64,000 bases of DNA from CAZOZZ01 sp965247425 (GTDB taxonomy: Bacteria > Acidobacteriota > Terriglobia > 20CM-2-55-15). Below, in pieces: positions 51,831 to 60,218 of the stretch. The position numbers were made by a program, and so were the translations under genes. The notes under the pieces are model-generated. The model saw only the letters and a program-made list of their open reading frames with translations. It did not search any database and was not told where the DNA came from. Positions within the stretch are counted from its first letter, which is position 1; every line of letters starts with the position of its first letter. The DNA lies in the NCBI GenBank assembly GCA_965247425.1, contig OZ252023.1, positions 1,984,001-2,048,000 on the forward strand, given 5' to 3'.

Positions 51831-52090
51831 GAAGTGGTCAGTGGCTAGTGGTCAGTGGTCAGTTGAGGGCCAACCGGATCGTCCCCCCCGCCCGCCAAAC
51901 CCATAGAGACGGGGGCGTACTCCCCAGAACTCCCTCGAAATCTACACTTTGATCGTTGGTTCTGCCTCCGTCCCTAGTTAGGAAGTCTTCGTTTCCTTCA
52001 CGCGTTCGTGGTAAAAACGACCATCGTTTCAGTCCCCGCACACCTCACTGTCAGGTCAACTGACCACTAACCACTGATTACTAACCGCTG
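51831..52090. repeat. GTGGTCAGTGG-type inverted repeat, long spacer
   Basis: Left arm 51831-51868 (GAAGTGGTCAGTGGCTAG..) starts two bases after the regulator stop. Right arm 52057-52090 (CAACTGACCACTAACCACTG..) is its approximate reverse complement. About 190 bases between the arms hold no frame I can support. The element ends 28 bases before the start of the aldehyde dehydrogenase gene. Confidence 0.75.
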
Positions 52091-52118
52091 TTCCAATCTC
52101 CCGTGGTACAACCTGGGC

Positions 52119-52580
52119 ATGGAACTCGAGATTCGGAATCCTGTTGACGGGAAGGTCGTCGGGCGAGTTCCAGTTTCGAAGGAACAAGACGTTCGAGAAG
52201 CGTTCATACGCGCGCGTGTCGCCCAAGGAACGTGGCGCCAACTGCCCGGGAAAGATCGAGCGGGGATCTTGATTCGGTTTCATGACCTGATCCTGGATCG
52301 AGAGGATCTGATCCTGGACACGATTCAGTCCGAGACAGGAAAAAACCGGCGAGACGCTTTTGCCGAAGTGTACAGCCTGGCTGGAACGGCTCGCTATTAT
52401 GCTTACCACGGCCTTGGCTTTCTACGAGATAGACGGCGACGGGGTGCGCTTCCCGCACTCACCGGCGCGCGGGTCGTTCGAAAGCCATGGGGTGTCGTTG
52501 GCTCGATCACGCCGTGGAATTTTCCATTCCTCCTGGCAATGGACGATGCTCTTCCTGCCTTGCTCGCCGGTAACGCGGTC
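52119..52580 (+). pseudogene. Aldehyde dehydrogenase, 5' fragment (split by IS21-family element)
   Basis: 154 codons encode the N-terminal NAD-binding part of an aldehyde dehydrogenase (succinate-semialdehyde-dehydrogenase-like): IRNPVDGKVVGRVPVS, WRQLPGKDRAGILIRF and GVVGSITPWNFPFLLAMDDALPALLAGNAV. The reading frame enters the IS at 52581 and stops at 52611-52613. The frame resumes correctly at 57079, and GNAV + LLKPSERAPLS would rejoin without a base lost once one target copy (GCGGTC) is removed. The gene is therefore an insertion mutant, not a decayed one. Confidence 0.9.
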
Positions 52581-52876
52581 TGGGTTTGTCCACCCGGTCT
52601 GGCCCACTTTTGATCGTCTGATTTGGCCCACCCCCTCCTGTTAATAATTCCGAGTAGTGATAATTACCGTCGGGCCTGTGTTGTAGATGTGGGAAAGCCG
52701 AGCGCCCTTGGCGAGGCTTTTCCAAGCGCTGTGGGAATCCTGGTTTTTAGGATTTCCACAGCGCGTCATCTTCCACAGGCCTCCGTTTCTTTCTTTTTGG
52801 TTCTTTTTCTTTCTTTCGGGAAAAAACTCCGTTTCCAGGATCGCCCAGGATCGACGACCGCGCGGCGATCCGACCC

Positions 52877-53689
52877 TCAGGACGTGGTTTGTTTCGCGGG
52901 TTTCTCCTTTCCAGGCGGATGCCGTGGTTTCTGTCGTTTCTCCAACGTGCGCCGAAACCGGAAGGATTCGGTTCCGGTCTCGATGATGTGAGCGCGATCG
53001 GTTATCCGGTCCAGCAACGCCTTGCACAGCCGAACATTGGGAAACACCTGGGTCCATTCCGAGAACGGCAGATTCGTTGTCAAGATCACCGTCGCCCGCT
53101 CGGCTCGATCCGAGATGACTTGAAAGAGGAGTTCGGCGCCGAGGTCTGCCATCGGGACATAGCCGACTTCGTCGATGGCAATCAACTCGTATCGGAACCA
53201 TCGGGCCAGAACCCGGCGGAACTGGTCGTTGTGTTGGGCCTCGACCAACTCGTTGATCAAGCCGGCGGCCGTCGTAAAGCGAACCCGCTTCTTCTGCCGA
53301 CAAGCGGCCACGCACAGTCCTGTGGCCAGGTGCGTCTTGCCCGTTCCACACTCCCCGATCAGGACGACAGGTTCGGCGTGTTCTAAATAGCCACCGTCTG
53401 CGAGTCCACGGATCCGGTTGGCTGGAACCTTCGACCGCGAGAAGTCAAAGTCCTCGAGTGTCTTCATTCGAGGGAAACGTGCGGCTTGAATCCGCCGGGC
53501 CACGGTGTTCCGTTCGCGTTCTTCAACTTCCATCGCCAGCAAGGCTTCCAGATACCGTGTGTAGGTGTGCTCTTCCCGCTGGGCCTGCTCGGCCATGGCC
53601 GCAAACTGCGTTCCGATCGTGGGCGTCCGGAGAGCTTTACAGTACTGCTGAATCGCCGCCTGTTCGACCCCGCCGGCTGTGGCGGACAC
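52877..53689 (-). CDS. istB: IstB-type ATPase, transposition helper
   Basis: The true start is a GTG at 53689-53687 that overlapped the istA stop (TAGTG) before the IS1380 insertion; a longer frame starting in the IS is an artefact. The 270 residues include Walker A IGECGTGKTHLATGL, Walker B LIAIDEVGYVPMA and ILTTNLPFSEWTQVF, typical of IstB AAA+ proteins that regulate IstA and select targets. The first G of the GTG lies within the CTAG duplication. The protein is intact, but the IS separates it from the istA promoter. Confidence 0.92.
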   Translation of the reverse strand: MSATAGGVEQAAIQQYCKALRTPTIGTQFAAMAEQAQREEHTYTRYLEALLAMEVEERERNTVARRIQAARFPRMKTLEDFDFSRSKVPANRIRGLADGGYLEHAEPVVLIGECGTGKTHLATGLCVAACRQKKRVRFTTAAGLINELVEAQHNDQFRRVLARWFRYELIAIDEVGYVPMADLGAELLFQVISDRAERATVILTTNLPFSEWTQVFPNVRLCKALLDRITDRAHIIETGTESFRFRRTLEKRQKPRHPPGKEKPAKQTTS

Positions 53690-53692
53690 TAG

Positions 53693-55430
53693 CCCGCATA
53701 AATCACCGAAAGGACCAGAAAAGGCCGCCCTGTTTGGCATAAATCGTTTGTCGAGAACGGTTCAGAAACCAAACGGAGGCGGCCCTTATGAGTACAGAGT
53801 GTAAACAAACCACGTTCGAATTTCACGGACTTCTTCAACGAAAAATGAAGGCGCGTTTCGACGGCGGCAAGATCACGTCTGACGCTGGAGTTCTGCTGCT
53901 GCGTGAAGTCGAAAAGCGGACCGGTTTGATCGATGGATTGGCGGGGTGTTTTAGCGATCATCGCGACCAACGGTTGATCGAACACACCGTGAAGGAGCTG
54001 TTGGGACAGCGGGTCTACGGGCTGTGCCTGGGATATGAAGACCTGAACGATCACGATCAGTTACGGACCGACCCGATGCTTGCGTTGGCGGTGGACAAAG
54101 CGGATCCGCTGGGAACGAATCGACGACAGGCCGGCGACTGGGGAAAGGCGTTGGCGGGCAAGAGCACGCTAAACCGATTGGAGTTGACCGGCGCCGAAGT
54201 CGGCGACCAGGAGCGGTACAAGAAGATCGCTATGGATGGGGACAAGATCGATCGTTGGATGGTCGATGCGTTTGTGGCAGCCCATGACAACACGGCGCCC
54301 GAAGAGATCGTTCTGGATCTGGACGCGACCGATGATCCGATCCATGGTCAACAGGAAGGCCGGTTCTTTCACGGCTACTACCGCAACTACTGCTATCTGC
54401 CCTTGTACATCTTCTGTGGAGAGCATCTGTTGTGCGCTCGGCTGCGCCCGTCCAATATCGATGGGGCGGCAGGATCAGTCGATGAATTGGAACGTATCGT
54501 CGGCCAGATCCGTCAGAGCTGGCCGGACGTGTCGATCATCATTCGGGCCGATTCCGGATTCTGCCGGGATGCATTACTGGACTGGTGTGAAACCCACCAG
54601 GTCGATTATGTGATGGGGTTGGCCAAGAACGACCGCCTCAAGCGAGAGATCGCTGACCAGATGATTCAGGCTGAAGCGGAGTTTCAGACCACTGGGAAAT
54701 CGGCACGAGTGTTTAAGGATTTCCTGTACCGGACTCGAAAGAGCTGGAGCCGCACTCGTCGCGTTGTTGGCAAAGCCGAGTTCCTGGCCAAGGGCGCCAA
54801 TCCCCGATTCGTGGTGACCTCACTGCCACCGGAACGACTCGGAGCCCAAGCGCTCTACGAAGATTTCTATTGCGCACGCGGCGACATGGAGAACCGGATC
54901 AAAGAACAGCAACTGGATCTATTTGCCGACCGCACCAGTGCGGGAACCATGCGCGCCAATCAGCTCCGACTGTATCTGTCCTCAGCCGCCTACATGCTTA
55001 TGCAGGCGTTGCGTCGTCTCGGTCTCAAAGATACCGCGATGGCCCATGCCCAATGCGGAACCATCCGTCTGAAGCTTCTTAAGATCGGTGCGCGTATCCG
55101 CCTCACGGTCCGCAACGTCTGGATCTCGATGTCGGAGGCCTATCCCTATGCCGACGTCTTTGCTCTCATAGTGAGAAACCTGCAATCAATTCCGCTTCGT
55201 TGCTGACGACACCGAACCTTCAGATCCGAAAAACAGCGCCTCTCATCTGCCTCCCGGCGAGGCCTGCCTGCACTCGCCCATTCATGCCGATCTCCCGCCA
55301 AATGTCGCCGTGTCACAGGCTCAAAATCCGCCAATGTCCACGGCTCGCTCACTCTCAGCTCCAAGTCTCGCCGCAAATCGCTTCTCGTATCCGAACACCG
55401 ATCGATTCTCCGATTGGTGATCCATCCGGG
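53693..55430 (+). mobile_element. IS1380-family insertion sequence, copy B (1738 bp)
   Basis: Identical in length, ends and transposase to the copy at 31612-33349, in the opposite orientation. It is flanked by the 4-bp duplication CTAG (53689-53692 and 55431-55434). The target was the istA/istB overlap of an IS21-family element: the right CTAG copy supplies the istA stop, and the left copy supplies the first base of the istB GTG, so neither protein is truncated. Confidence 0.96.
53788..55206 (+). CDS. IS1380-family transposase (copy B)
   Basis: This 472-residue transposase is identical in translation to the one at 31836-33254, with the same DDE-type motifs (VLDLDATDDPIHG, IIIRADSGFCRDALL, YCARGDMENRIKEQQ). 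No frame disruption is present. It reads in the opposite direction to the surrounding istA and istB. Confidence 0.96.
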   Translation: MSTECKQTTFEFHGLLQRKMKARFDGGKITSDAGVLLLREVEKRTGLIDGLAGCFSDHRDQRLIEHTVKELLGQRVYGLCLGYEDLNDHDQLRTDPMLALAVDKADPLGTNRRQAGDWGKALAGKSTLNRLELTGAEVGDQERYKKIAMDGDKIDRWMVDAFVAAHDNTAPEEIVLDLDATDDPIHGQQEGRFFHGYYRNYCYLPLYIFCGEHLLCARLRPSNIDGAAGSVDELERIVGQIRQSWPDVSIIIRADSGFCRDALLDWCETHQVDYVMGLAKNDRLKREIADQMIQAEAEFQTTGKSARVFKDFLYRTRKSWSRTRRVVGKAEFLAKGANPRFVVTSLPPERLGAQALYEDFYCARGDMENRIKEQQLDLFADRTSAGTMRANQLRLYLSSAAYMLMQALRRLGLKDTAMAHAQCGTIRLKLLKIGARIRLTVRNVWISMSEAYPYADVFALIVRNLQSIPLRC

Positions 55431-56963
55431 CTAGACCACCTCCGCAGTGAGCAGTGCATCGTAAGTATTCACCTCCGGCAGGGGCCGCTCATAAGCGCGT
55501 AGTGCGGCCACTTCCAGTCGCGGCGCCGCCGGCCGGTCGAATCGGGCCTCGGTCATCAGGTAGCGCGCCGCGGCGGCATCGGAGCATCCCAGGCGCAGGG
55601 CTTGTTGGAATGCGGAATCCAGCTCGCTATAGCCATGTTCCCGGCCCAGTAGGAGCAACTCCACCATTGCGCGGGTCCCATTCTGTTTTCCGTTGCGATC
55701 GATCAACGTCTGCCAGAACTCGTCATAGCTTTTCGGCCATCGGCCCTGTTGCCGCCATTGCTCCAGAGGCTTGCTCCCGGCCAGCGCGCCCGGCTTCCGC
55801 TCCAACACCTCCAGATAATGTTCCAGATTGAAGAAGTGCTGGCCGTTTCCATATCCTCGCTCATGCCGCGCCACGCATCCGCCATCGTGCCAGACCTCCA
55901 CGTAGGCCGGAAAAACGCTCGCCCGCACCACAGTCCCGGTCTTGACGGGGGCGGAGTAGAAGTTGTTACGCACCCGTACACATCCCTTACCATCGACTCG
56001 TGGAAAGCTGTCCTCGGCCAGAGGGAACCCTTCGGTCGATAACGCGAGCAGATGGGGCTGTTCGATCTGCATCCCTTCACCCACCGTCTGGACCCGATCG
56101 CCGATCTTGCGCCGTTCATCGGCCCGGCAACCGGCCAGCAGCTGCGCATTCAGATCCGCCAGGTCCTTCGCCTTCGGCACCGGTACCAGGTGATTGCGCC
56201 GGAAGTATCCGGCTTCGCCTTCCACACCGCCTTTCTCGTGGCCCTCGCCGGGTGTGCAGAACTCGGCTTGAAACTTCCAATGCGACCGAAACGCGATGAA
56301 CCGTTCGGTCTCTACACGCCGGTATCCCCGCAGAATCTTCTTCACCGCGCTGGTCAGGTTGTCATAACGCAGCACCCCGAAGACCCCCGCAAAATAGCGG
56401 AAACCCAACTCATGAGCCTCCAGGAATGCCTGTTGTGTCGCCCGAGGATAAGCTCGATGGAATGCGCCACCACTGCCCATGCTCCGCATACAGAAAACCT
56501 GGAGCTTCTGCCGTTCGCCATCCAACTCCGCGACGGCTTCGTACCAGTCGATCTGTGCTTCCTGACCCCAGGCGTAGCTTTGCGGCACGAACGTCTCCTG
56601 TCGGATGAAACCCATCTCCCGCTTCCGCCGCCCGACATACCGGCGAACCGTCGATTCCCCAATCGGATGTTTCGGAAATTCCATCCGGATCCGTTCGTAG
56701 ATCCGGTGACTGGTGTGCCGCTGCTTCCGCGGGGCCTGCCTGTCCGCCTCCAACACCCCGTTGATAAATTCCATAACCGGCTCCAGCCTCGGCCTCTTCC
56801 GCTCCGGGCTCTTCCTCGCCGGCGGCACGGCGTTTCCCAGCGCTTGACGCACCATCCGCCGATGCACCCCCAGCCGCCGGGCCACACCCTGGATCGTTCC
56901 CACACCAAACTCGTGCTCTCGCCGAATCTCTTCAAATAATTCCACCTTCGATCTCCTTGACAC
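55431..56963 (-). CDS. istA: IS21-family transposase IstA
   Basis: The 510-residue transposase starts with GTG. An N-terminal helix-turn-helix (GTIQGVARRLGVHRRMVRQAL) is followed by an integrase catalytic core with D139 (AQIDWYEAV), D201 (VLRYDNLTSAVK) and E248 (HEKGGVEGE), then a C-terminal beta-barrel region. The stop codon TAG at 55433-55431 lies in the CTAG duplication of the nested IS1380 copy. Full length and open, so probably still functional. Confidence 0.95.
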   Translation of the reverse strand: MSRRSKVELFEEIRREHEFGVGTIQGVARRLGVHRRMVRQALGNAVPPARKSPERKRPRLEPVMEFINGVLEADRQAPRKQRHTSHRIYERIRMEFPKHPIGESTVRRYVGRRKREMGFIRQETFVPQSYAWGQEAQIDWYEAVAELDGERQKLQVFCMRSMGSGGAFHRAYPRATQQAFLEAHELGFRYFAGVFGVLRYDNLTSAVKKILRGYRRVETERFIAFRSHWKFQAEFCTPGEGHEKGGVEGEAGYFRRNHLVPVPKAKDLADLNAQLLAGCRADERRKIGDRVQTVGEGMQIEQPHLLALSTEGFPLAEDSFPRVDGKGCVRVRNNFYSAPVKTGTVVRASVFPAYVEVWHDGGCVARHERGYGNGQHFFNLEHYLEVLERKPGALAGSKPLEQWRQQGRWPKSYDEFWQTLIDRNGKQNGTRAMVELLLLGREHGYSELDSAFQQALRLGCSDAAAARYLMTEARFDRPAAPRLEVAALRAYERPLPEVNTYDALLTAEVV

Positions 56964-57078
56964 CGGGTCCCTCCATTCCGACTCTTTGTTCGGAACAGCC
57001 TCTCCGGTTCAGTCGTCAGGGGTGGGCCAAATCAAACGATCAAAAGTGGGCCAATTTAGAGTAGCGAAATCAGCGGTC

Positions 57079-58104
57079 CTGTTGAAGCCGTCTGAGCGGG
57101 CTCCCCTTTCCGCGATTCTCGGTCGCCAACTCCTCCTCGAAGCGGGGTTGGATCCGAACCTCATCATCCTGGTCCATGGTGGGGCGGAGACAGGCGCCGC
57201 CGTGGTCGAGGGTTCGAATTACATGGCGTTTACAGGTGGAAAGGAAGCCGGGAAGGCCGTGGCGACGCTGGCCGCGGGGCGCCTCATACCATATTCACTC
57301 GAAATGGGAGGCAAGAACGCGATGATCGTCACCAGCGGGGCCAGACTCGACGATGTCGTCGAAGGCCTGGTCGCCGCCGCATTCGTCAACTGCGGGCAGG
57401 CGTGTCTGTCGGTCGAACGTGTCTACGTCGAAAGTCCTCTGTACGACGAGTTTCTTGAACGTGCCGCAAGGCGGATCCGAAATCTCAAAATGGGAGGGTC
57501 CGAGCGATGGGACCTCGACATAGGGAGCCTTATCGGGGCCGACCATCTCCGGAAGGTATCCGGCCACATTTCAGATGCCGTGGAGAAAGGCGCCAGGGTC
57601 ATCGTCGGGGGCCGGCCGAGACCCGACCTCGGCCCGGCCTTCCTCGAACCCACGATGCTCGCTGATGTCTCTCGGGATGCCCTGATTTCAAGAGAGGAGA
57701 CCTTCGGCCCCGTCGTTACCGTCCACCGGGTGGCGGACCGGGAGGAAGCACTTCGGAAGGCGAACGATTCGCCGTATGGTCTGAACGCCACGGTGTGGGG
57801 GGAGAAGGGAGGCCGATCCGTCGATCTGGCCCGGCGGCTCGATGCCGGATCGGTCGGGATCAACTCCACTCTTCAGATTTACAGCTCATTCGATGTCCCG
57901 ATGGGTGGCACCAAGTCCAGCGGCATCGGCCGGCGTCATGGAGCGGAAGGTATTCGACGCTTCAGCCAACTCCAGAGCATCGTCACGGGTCCATCTCGCT
58001 GGGGAGGGTACGATTCGATCCTGACCCGGCTTCGAAGCGATCAGGCGGCGAGTTTGCTCCGCCTGATTCTCAAAATCTGGCGACGGCTCCCGGGTATTCG
58101 GTAG
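57079..58104 (+). pseudogene. Aldehyde dehydrogenase, 3' fragment
   Basis: 341 codons resume the aldehyde dehydrogenase frame right after the second GCGGTC copy: LLKPSERAPLSAILG, then the catalytic Glu in PYSLEMGGKNAMIV, the catalytic Cys in FVNCGQACLSVERVY, and REETFGPVVTVHRV near the end. Together with 52119-52580 the complete enzyme would have 495 residues. A start codon inside the IS end (56986) allows some translation, but the product would lack most of the NAD-binding half and would not be active. Natural substrate not determinable; succinate semialdehyde is likely by similarity of the core. Confidence 0.9.
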
Positions 58105-58273
58105 GACACTCGATGACATCGCCGCCAAGTGTGTGACAGCATTGCGGCTGTCCGGGTTGGATGACACCGATCGGCTACAAATGAATCCAGCTCGCTCCTA
58201 GTTCTGGGCTGACGGCCTATCTTGGTGATACATTGGCCTTGCTCAGCCTTCTTCACGTCAGGAAGGACCGCAG

Positions 58274-58882
58274 ATGGACGGTTTTGAAGCCACCGCCCAG
58301 ATTCGACGGAAGGAGGAAAGCCTGGGTGGACGCATTCCCATCGTCGGTCTGACGTCGAACGCCATGAAGGGTGACCGGGAGAGATGTCTGGATGCCGGTA
58401 TGGACGACCACATCGCCAAACCGGTTCGGATCGAGAAATTGATCAAAGCCGTCGAAACGTATGGGCGCAGGCGTTTCGCCGACAATTCCGCGCCGGAGAC
58501 GCGCGAAGACCGCGACGATGTTTTTGACAGGGCGGAAGTGTTGGAGAGAGTCGGCGGCGACAGAGAATTCTTCAACGAGCTTGTGGCGTTGTTCCGGACC
58601 GATTGCCGGAAATTGTTGTCCGAGACTCGGGAAGCCGTTTCACGGAAGGGCTGCAAGGCACTGGAAATGGCCGCTCACACCTTGAAAGGTTCGGTGAGCA
58701 ACTTTGGGGCGAAAGACGCCTTCGAGGCGGCACATAAACTGGAAACCATAGCCGTTAGCCGTAACTGGATCGCAGCGGAGGAATCCTGTGCGGAACTGGA
58801 AAAAGAAATCGAGCGCCTCGAACCATCCCTGGTGGCTCTGGGGACGGAAGAACCATCGCAAGATTCCGGTGGGAAGGACTAA
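58274..58882 (+). CDS. Truncated receiver domain plus HPt protein
   Basis: The 202 residues start with MDGFEATAQIRR, the latter half of a receiver domain. The conserved Thr (VGLTSNAMKGD) and Lys (HIAKPVR) are present but the acidic pair and the phospho-accepting Asp lie in the missing first half. An HPt domain follows (about residues 85-185) with the phosphorylatable His in AAHTLKGSVSNFGA. So this is the C-terminal end of a hybrid histidine kinase or response regulator; the upstream 58105-58273 bases do not encode the rest. The HPt part could still work as a stand-alone phosphotransfer module. The stop codon forms the left TAA flank of a repeat element. Confidence 0.75.
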   Translation: MDGFEATAQIRRKEESLGGRIPIVGLTSNAMKGDRERCLDAGMDDHIAKPVRIEKLIKAVETYGRRRFADNSAPETREDRDDVFDRAEVLERVGGDREFFNELVALFRTDCRKLLSETREAVSRKGCKALEMAAHTLKGSVSNFGAKDAFEAAHKLETIAVSRNWIAAEESCAELEKEIERLEPSLVALGTEEPSQDSGGKD

Positions 58883-59081
58883 GGGTCCGCTCAAAAATAA
58901 CTTCACAGAATTGGCGCCCAGATTTGCGTCAGATTCGGTCGCGACCGATTGAGCAGACCGGAGGAATAGCCTGCTATTTCGAGGATCTGCGATTGAGGAG
59001 CGGCCGAAGATGGCGTGAAGGTCCCGCGAAGATGGCGTGAAGATGGGATGCCAAAATGTGAAGTTATTCTTGAGTGGGCCC
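58883..59081. mobile_element. MITE-like element with TAA flanks (199 bp)
   Basis: Ends GGGTCCGCTCAAAAATAAC (left) and GGGCCCACTCAAGAATAAC (right, on the reverse strand) are inverted over about 25 bases with a few mismatches, both continuing TTCACA. TAA flanks both sides (58880-58882, 59082-59084), like the TNA duplications of IS5-related elements. It has three CGAAGATGGCGTGAAG-like direct repeats near 59007-59046 and no coding frame. The space from 59085 to 59261, before msrP, has nothing else I recognise. Confidence 0.7.
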
Positions 59082-59261
59082 TAAGGATCAGAATTCCCTC
59101 TCGAGAGTTGCCCGTTTTCGCTGACCGCAGCCCGCGGCTTTCGGCCGGCCTGACCTTGGCTGTCCGATCCCTTCCGACTCGCACTCCCCAACCCGATCAC
59201 TAGTGTTCTAATCGAGCTTTGGGTGGTAACATATCCCGCAGATTACCTTTGAGGAGAGGAC

Positions 59262-60215
59262 ATGCTCATCAAGCGGCCAGAGGACGTCAAATCGTCAGAG
59301 ATCACAGACGAAAAACTATACAGAGATCGACGGCAGTTTCTGAAAGCGGCCGGTCTGGCGACCGTCGTTTCAGCGGCGGGTCTGATCCTGCCCCAGGGTT
59401 GCGCCGGACCCACCACGGAGGCGTCGGGCGGAACCGCGCAAAAGGGTCCATACGACACCGACGAAAAGCTGAACCCGTACGAGGACGTGACGACGTACAA
59501 CAATTTTTATGAATTTGGCGTCGACAAGTCGGACCCCGGGAGAAACGCGGGAACGCTCCGCCCCAAGCCCTGGAAGGTGAAGGTGGAGGGCATGGTCAAG
59601 AACCCGGCGGAGTACGATCTCGACGATCTGCTCTCGGGCTTCACGATGGAAGATCGCATCTACAGGATGCGGTGTGTTGAAGGGTGGTCGATGGTGATTC
59701 CGTGGCACGGATTCCCGATGGCCGACCTGATTCGCAAGCTGGACCCGTTGCCCGGGGCCAAGTACGTCAAGATGGAAACGCTTTACGATCCCGAACAGAT
59801 GCCCGGCCAGAGACGCGCTGTTCTGGATTGGCCATACGTTGAAGGCCTCCGGATGGATGAAGCGACCAATCCGTTGACGTTCATGGCCGTCGGTGTGTAT
59901 GGCAAGGAGGGGCCGAATCAGAACGGCGCGCCGATTCGGCTGGTGACTCCCTGGAAATACGGCTTTAAGGGGATCAAGTCCATCGTCAACATCAGTTTCG
60001 TCGATGAACAGCCGCGAAACACCTGGCAGGTCCAGGCGGCTAACGAATATGGTTTCTTTGCCAACGTCAATCCGAACGTCGATCATCCGCGCTGGAGTCA
60101 GGCCAGGGAACGCCGCCTCGGCGAACTGGTCAAGAGAAAGACTCTGATGTTCAACGGATACGGGGAACATGTGGCCCAGATGTACGAGGGCATGGACCTC
60201 CGGAAGTTCTATTAG
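59262..60215 (+). CDS. msrP: Protein-methionine-sulfoxide reductase catalytic subunit MsrP (YedY)
   Basis: The 317-residue molybdoenzyme has a twin-arginine signal (RDRRQFLKAAGLA, about residues 21-33). The molybdenum-coordinating cysteine is C138 in IYRMRCVEGWSMV. VIPWHGFPMADLI and GVYGKEGPNQNGAPIRLVTPWKYGFKGIKS are typical family segments. It repairs oxidised methionines in periplasmic proteins with electrons from MsrQ, encoded four bases downstream. A GGAGAGG ribosome binding site precedes the ATG. Confidence 0.96.
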   Translation: MLIKRPEDVKSSEITDEKLYRDRRQFLKAAGLATVVSAAGLILPQGCAGPTTEASGGTAQKGPYDTDEKLNPYEDVTTYNNFYEFGVDKSDPGRNAGTLRPKPWKVKVEGMVKNPAEYDLDDLLSGFTMEDRIYRMRCVEGWSMVIPWHGFPMADLIRKLDPLPGAKYVKMETLYDPEQMPGQRRAVLDWPYVEGLRMDEATNPLTFMAVGVYGKEGPNQNGAPIRLVTPWKYGFKGIKSIVNISFVDEQPRNTWQVQAANEYGFFANVNPNVDHPRWSQARERRLGELVKRKTLMFNGYGEHVAQMYEGMDLRKFY

Positions 60216-60218
60216 TAA

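Larger units (their letters stand above)
52581..57072 (-). mobile_element. IS21-family element carrying a nested IS1380-family copy
   Basis: The element runs from TGGGTTTGTCCACC to ..GCGAAATCA and is flanked by the 6-bp duplication GCGGTC (52575-52580 and 57073-57078). Both ends bear TGGCCCACTTTTGATCGT-like repeats in inverted orientation, the multiple terminal repeats typical of IS21. It encodes istA then istB on the minus strand. Without the inserted 1738-bp IS1380 copy and its 4-bp duplication, its length is 2750 bp. The 296 bases at the low-coordinate end, beyond the istB stop, are non-coding. Confidence 0.93.

Noticed and set aside
52641..53351. 236-residue minus-strand frame in the IS21 end
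   Set aside because: It overlaps istB in another frame and lacks any domain.
53690..53740. N-terminal extension of istB reading out of the IS1380 end
   Set aside because: The residues come from the inserted element; the native GTG at 53689 explains the istA/istB overlap.
56986..57072. Upstream start for the 3' aldehyde dehydrogenase fragment
   Set aside because: These codons are IS21-family terminal sequence, not part of the gene.
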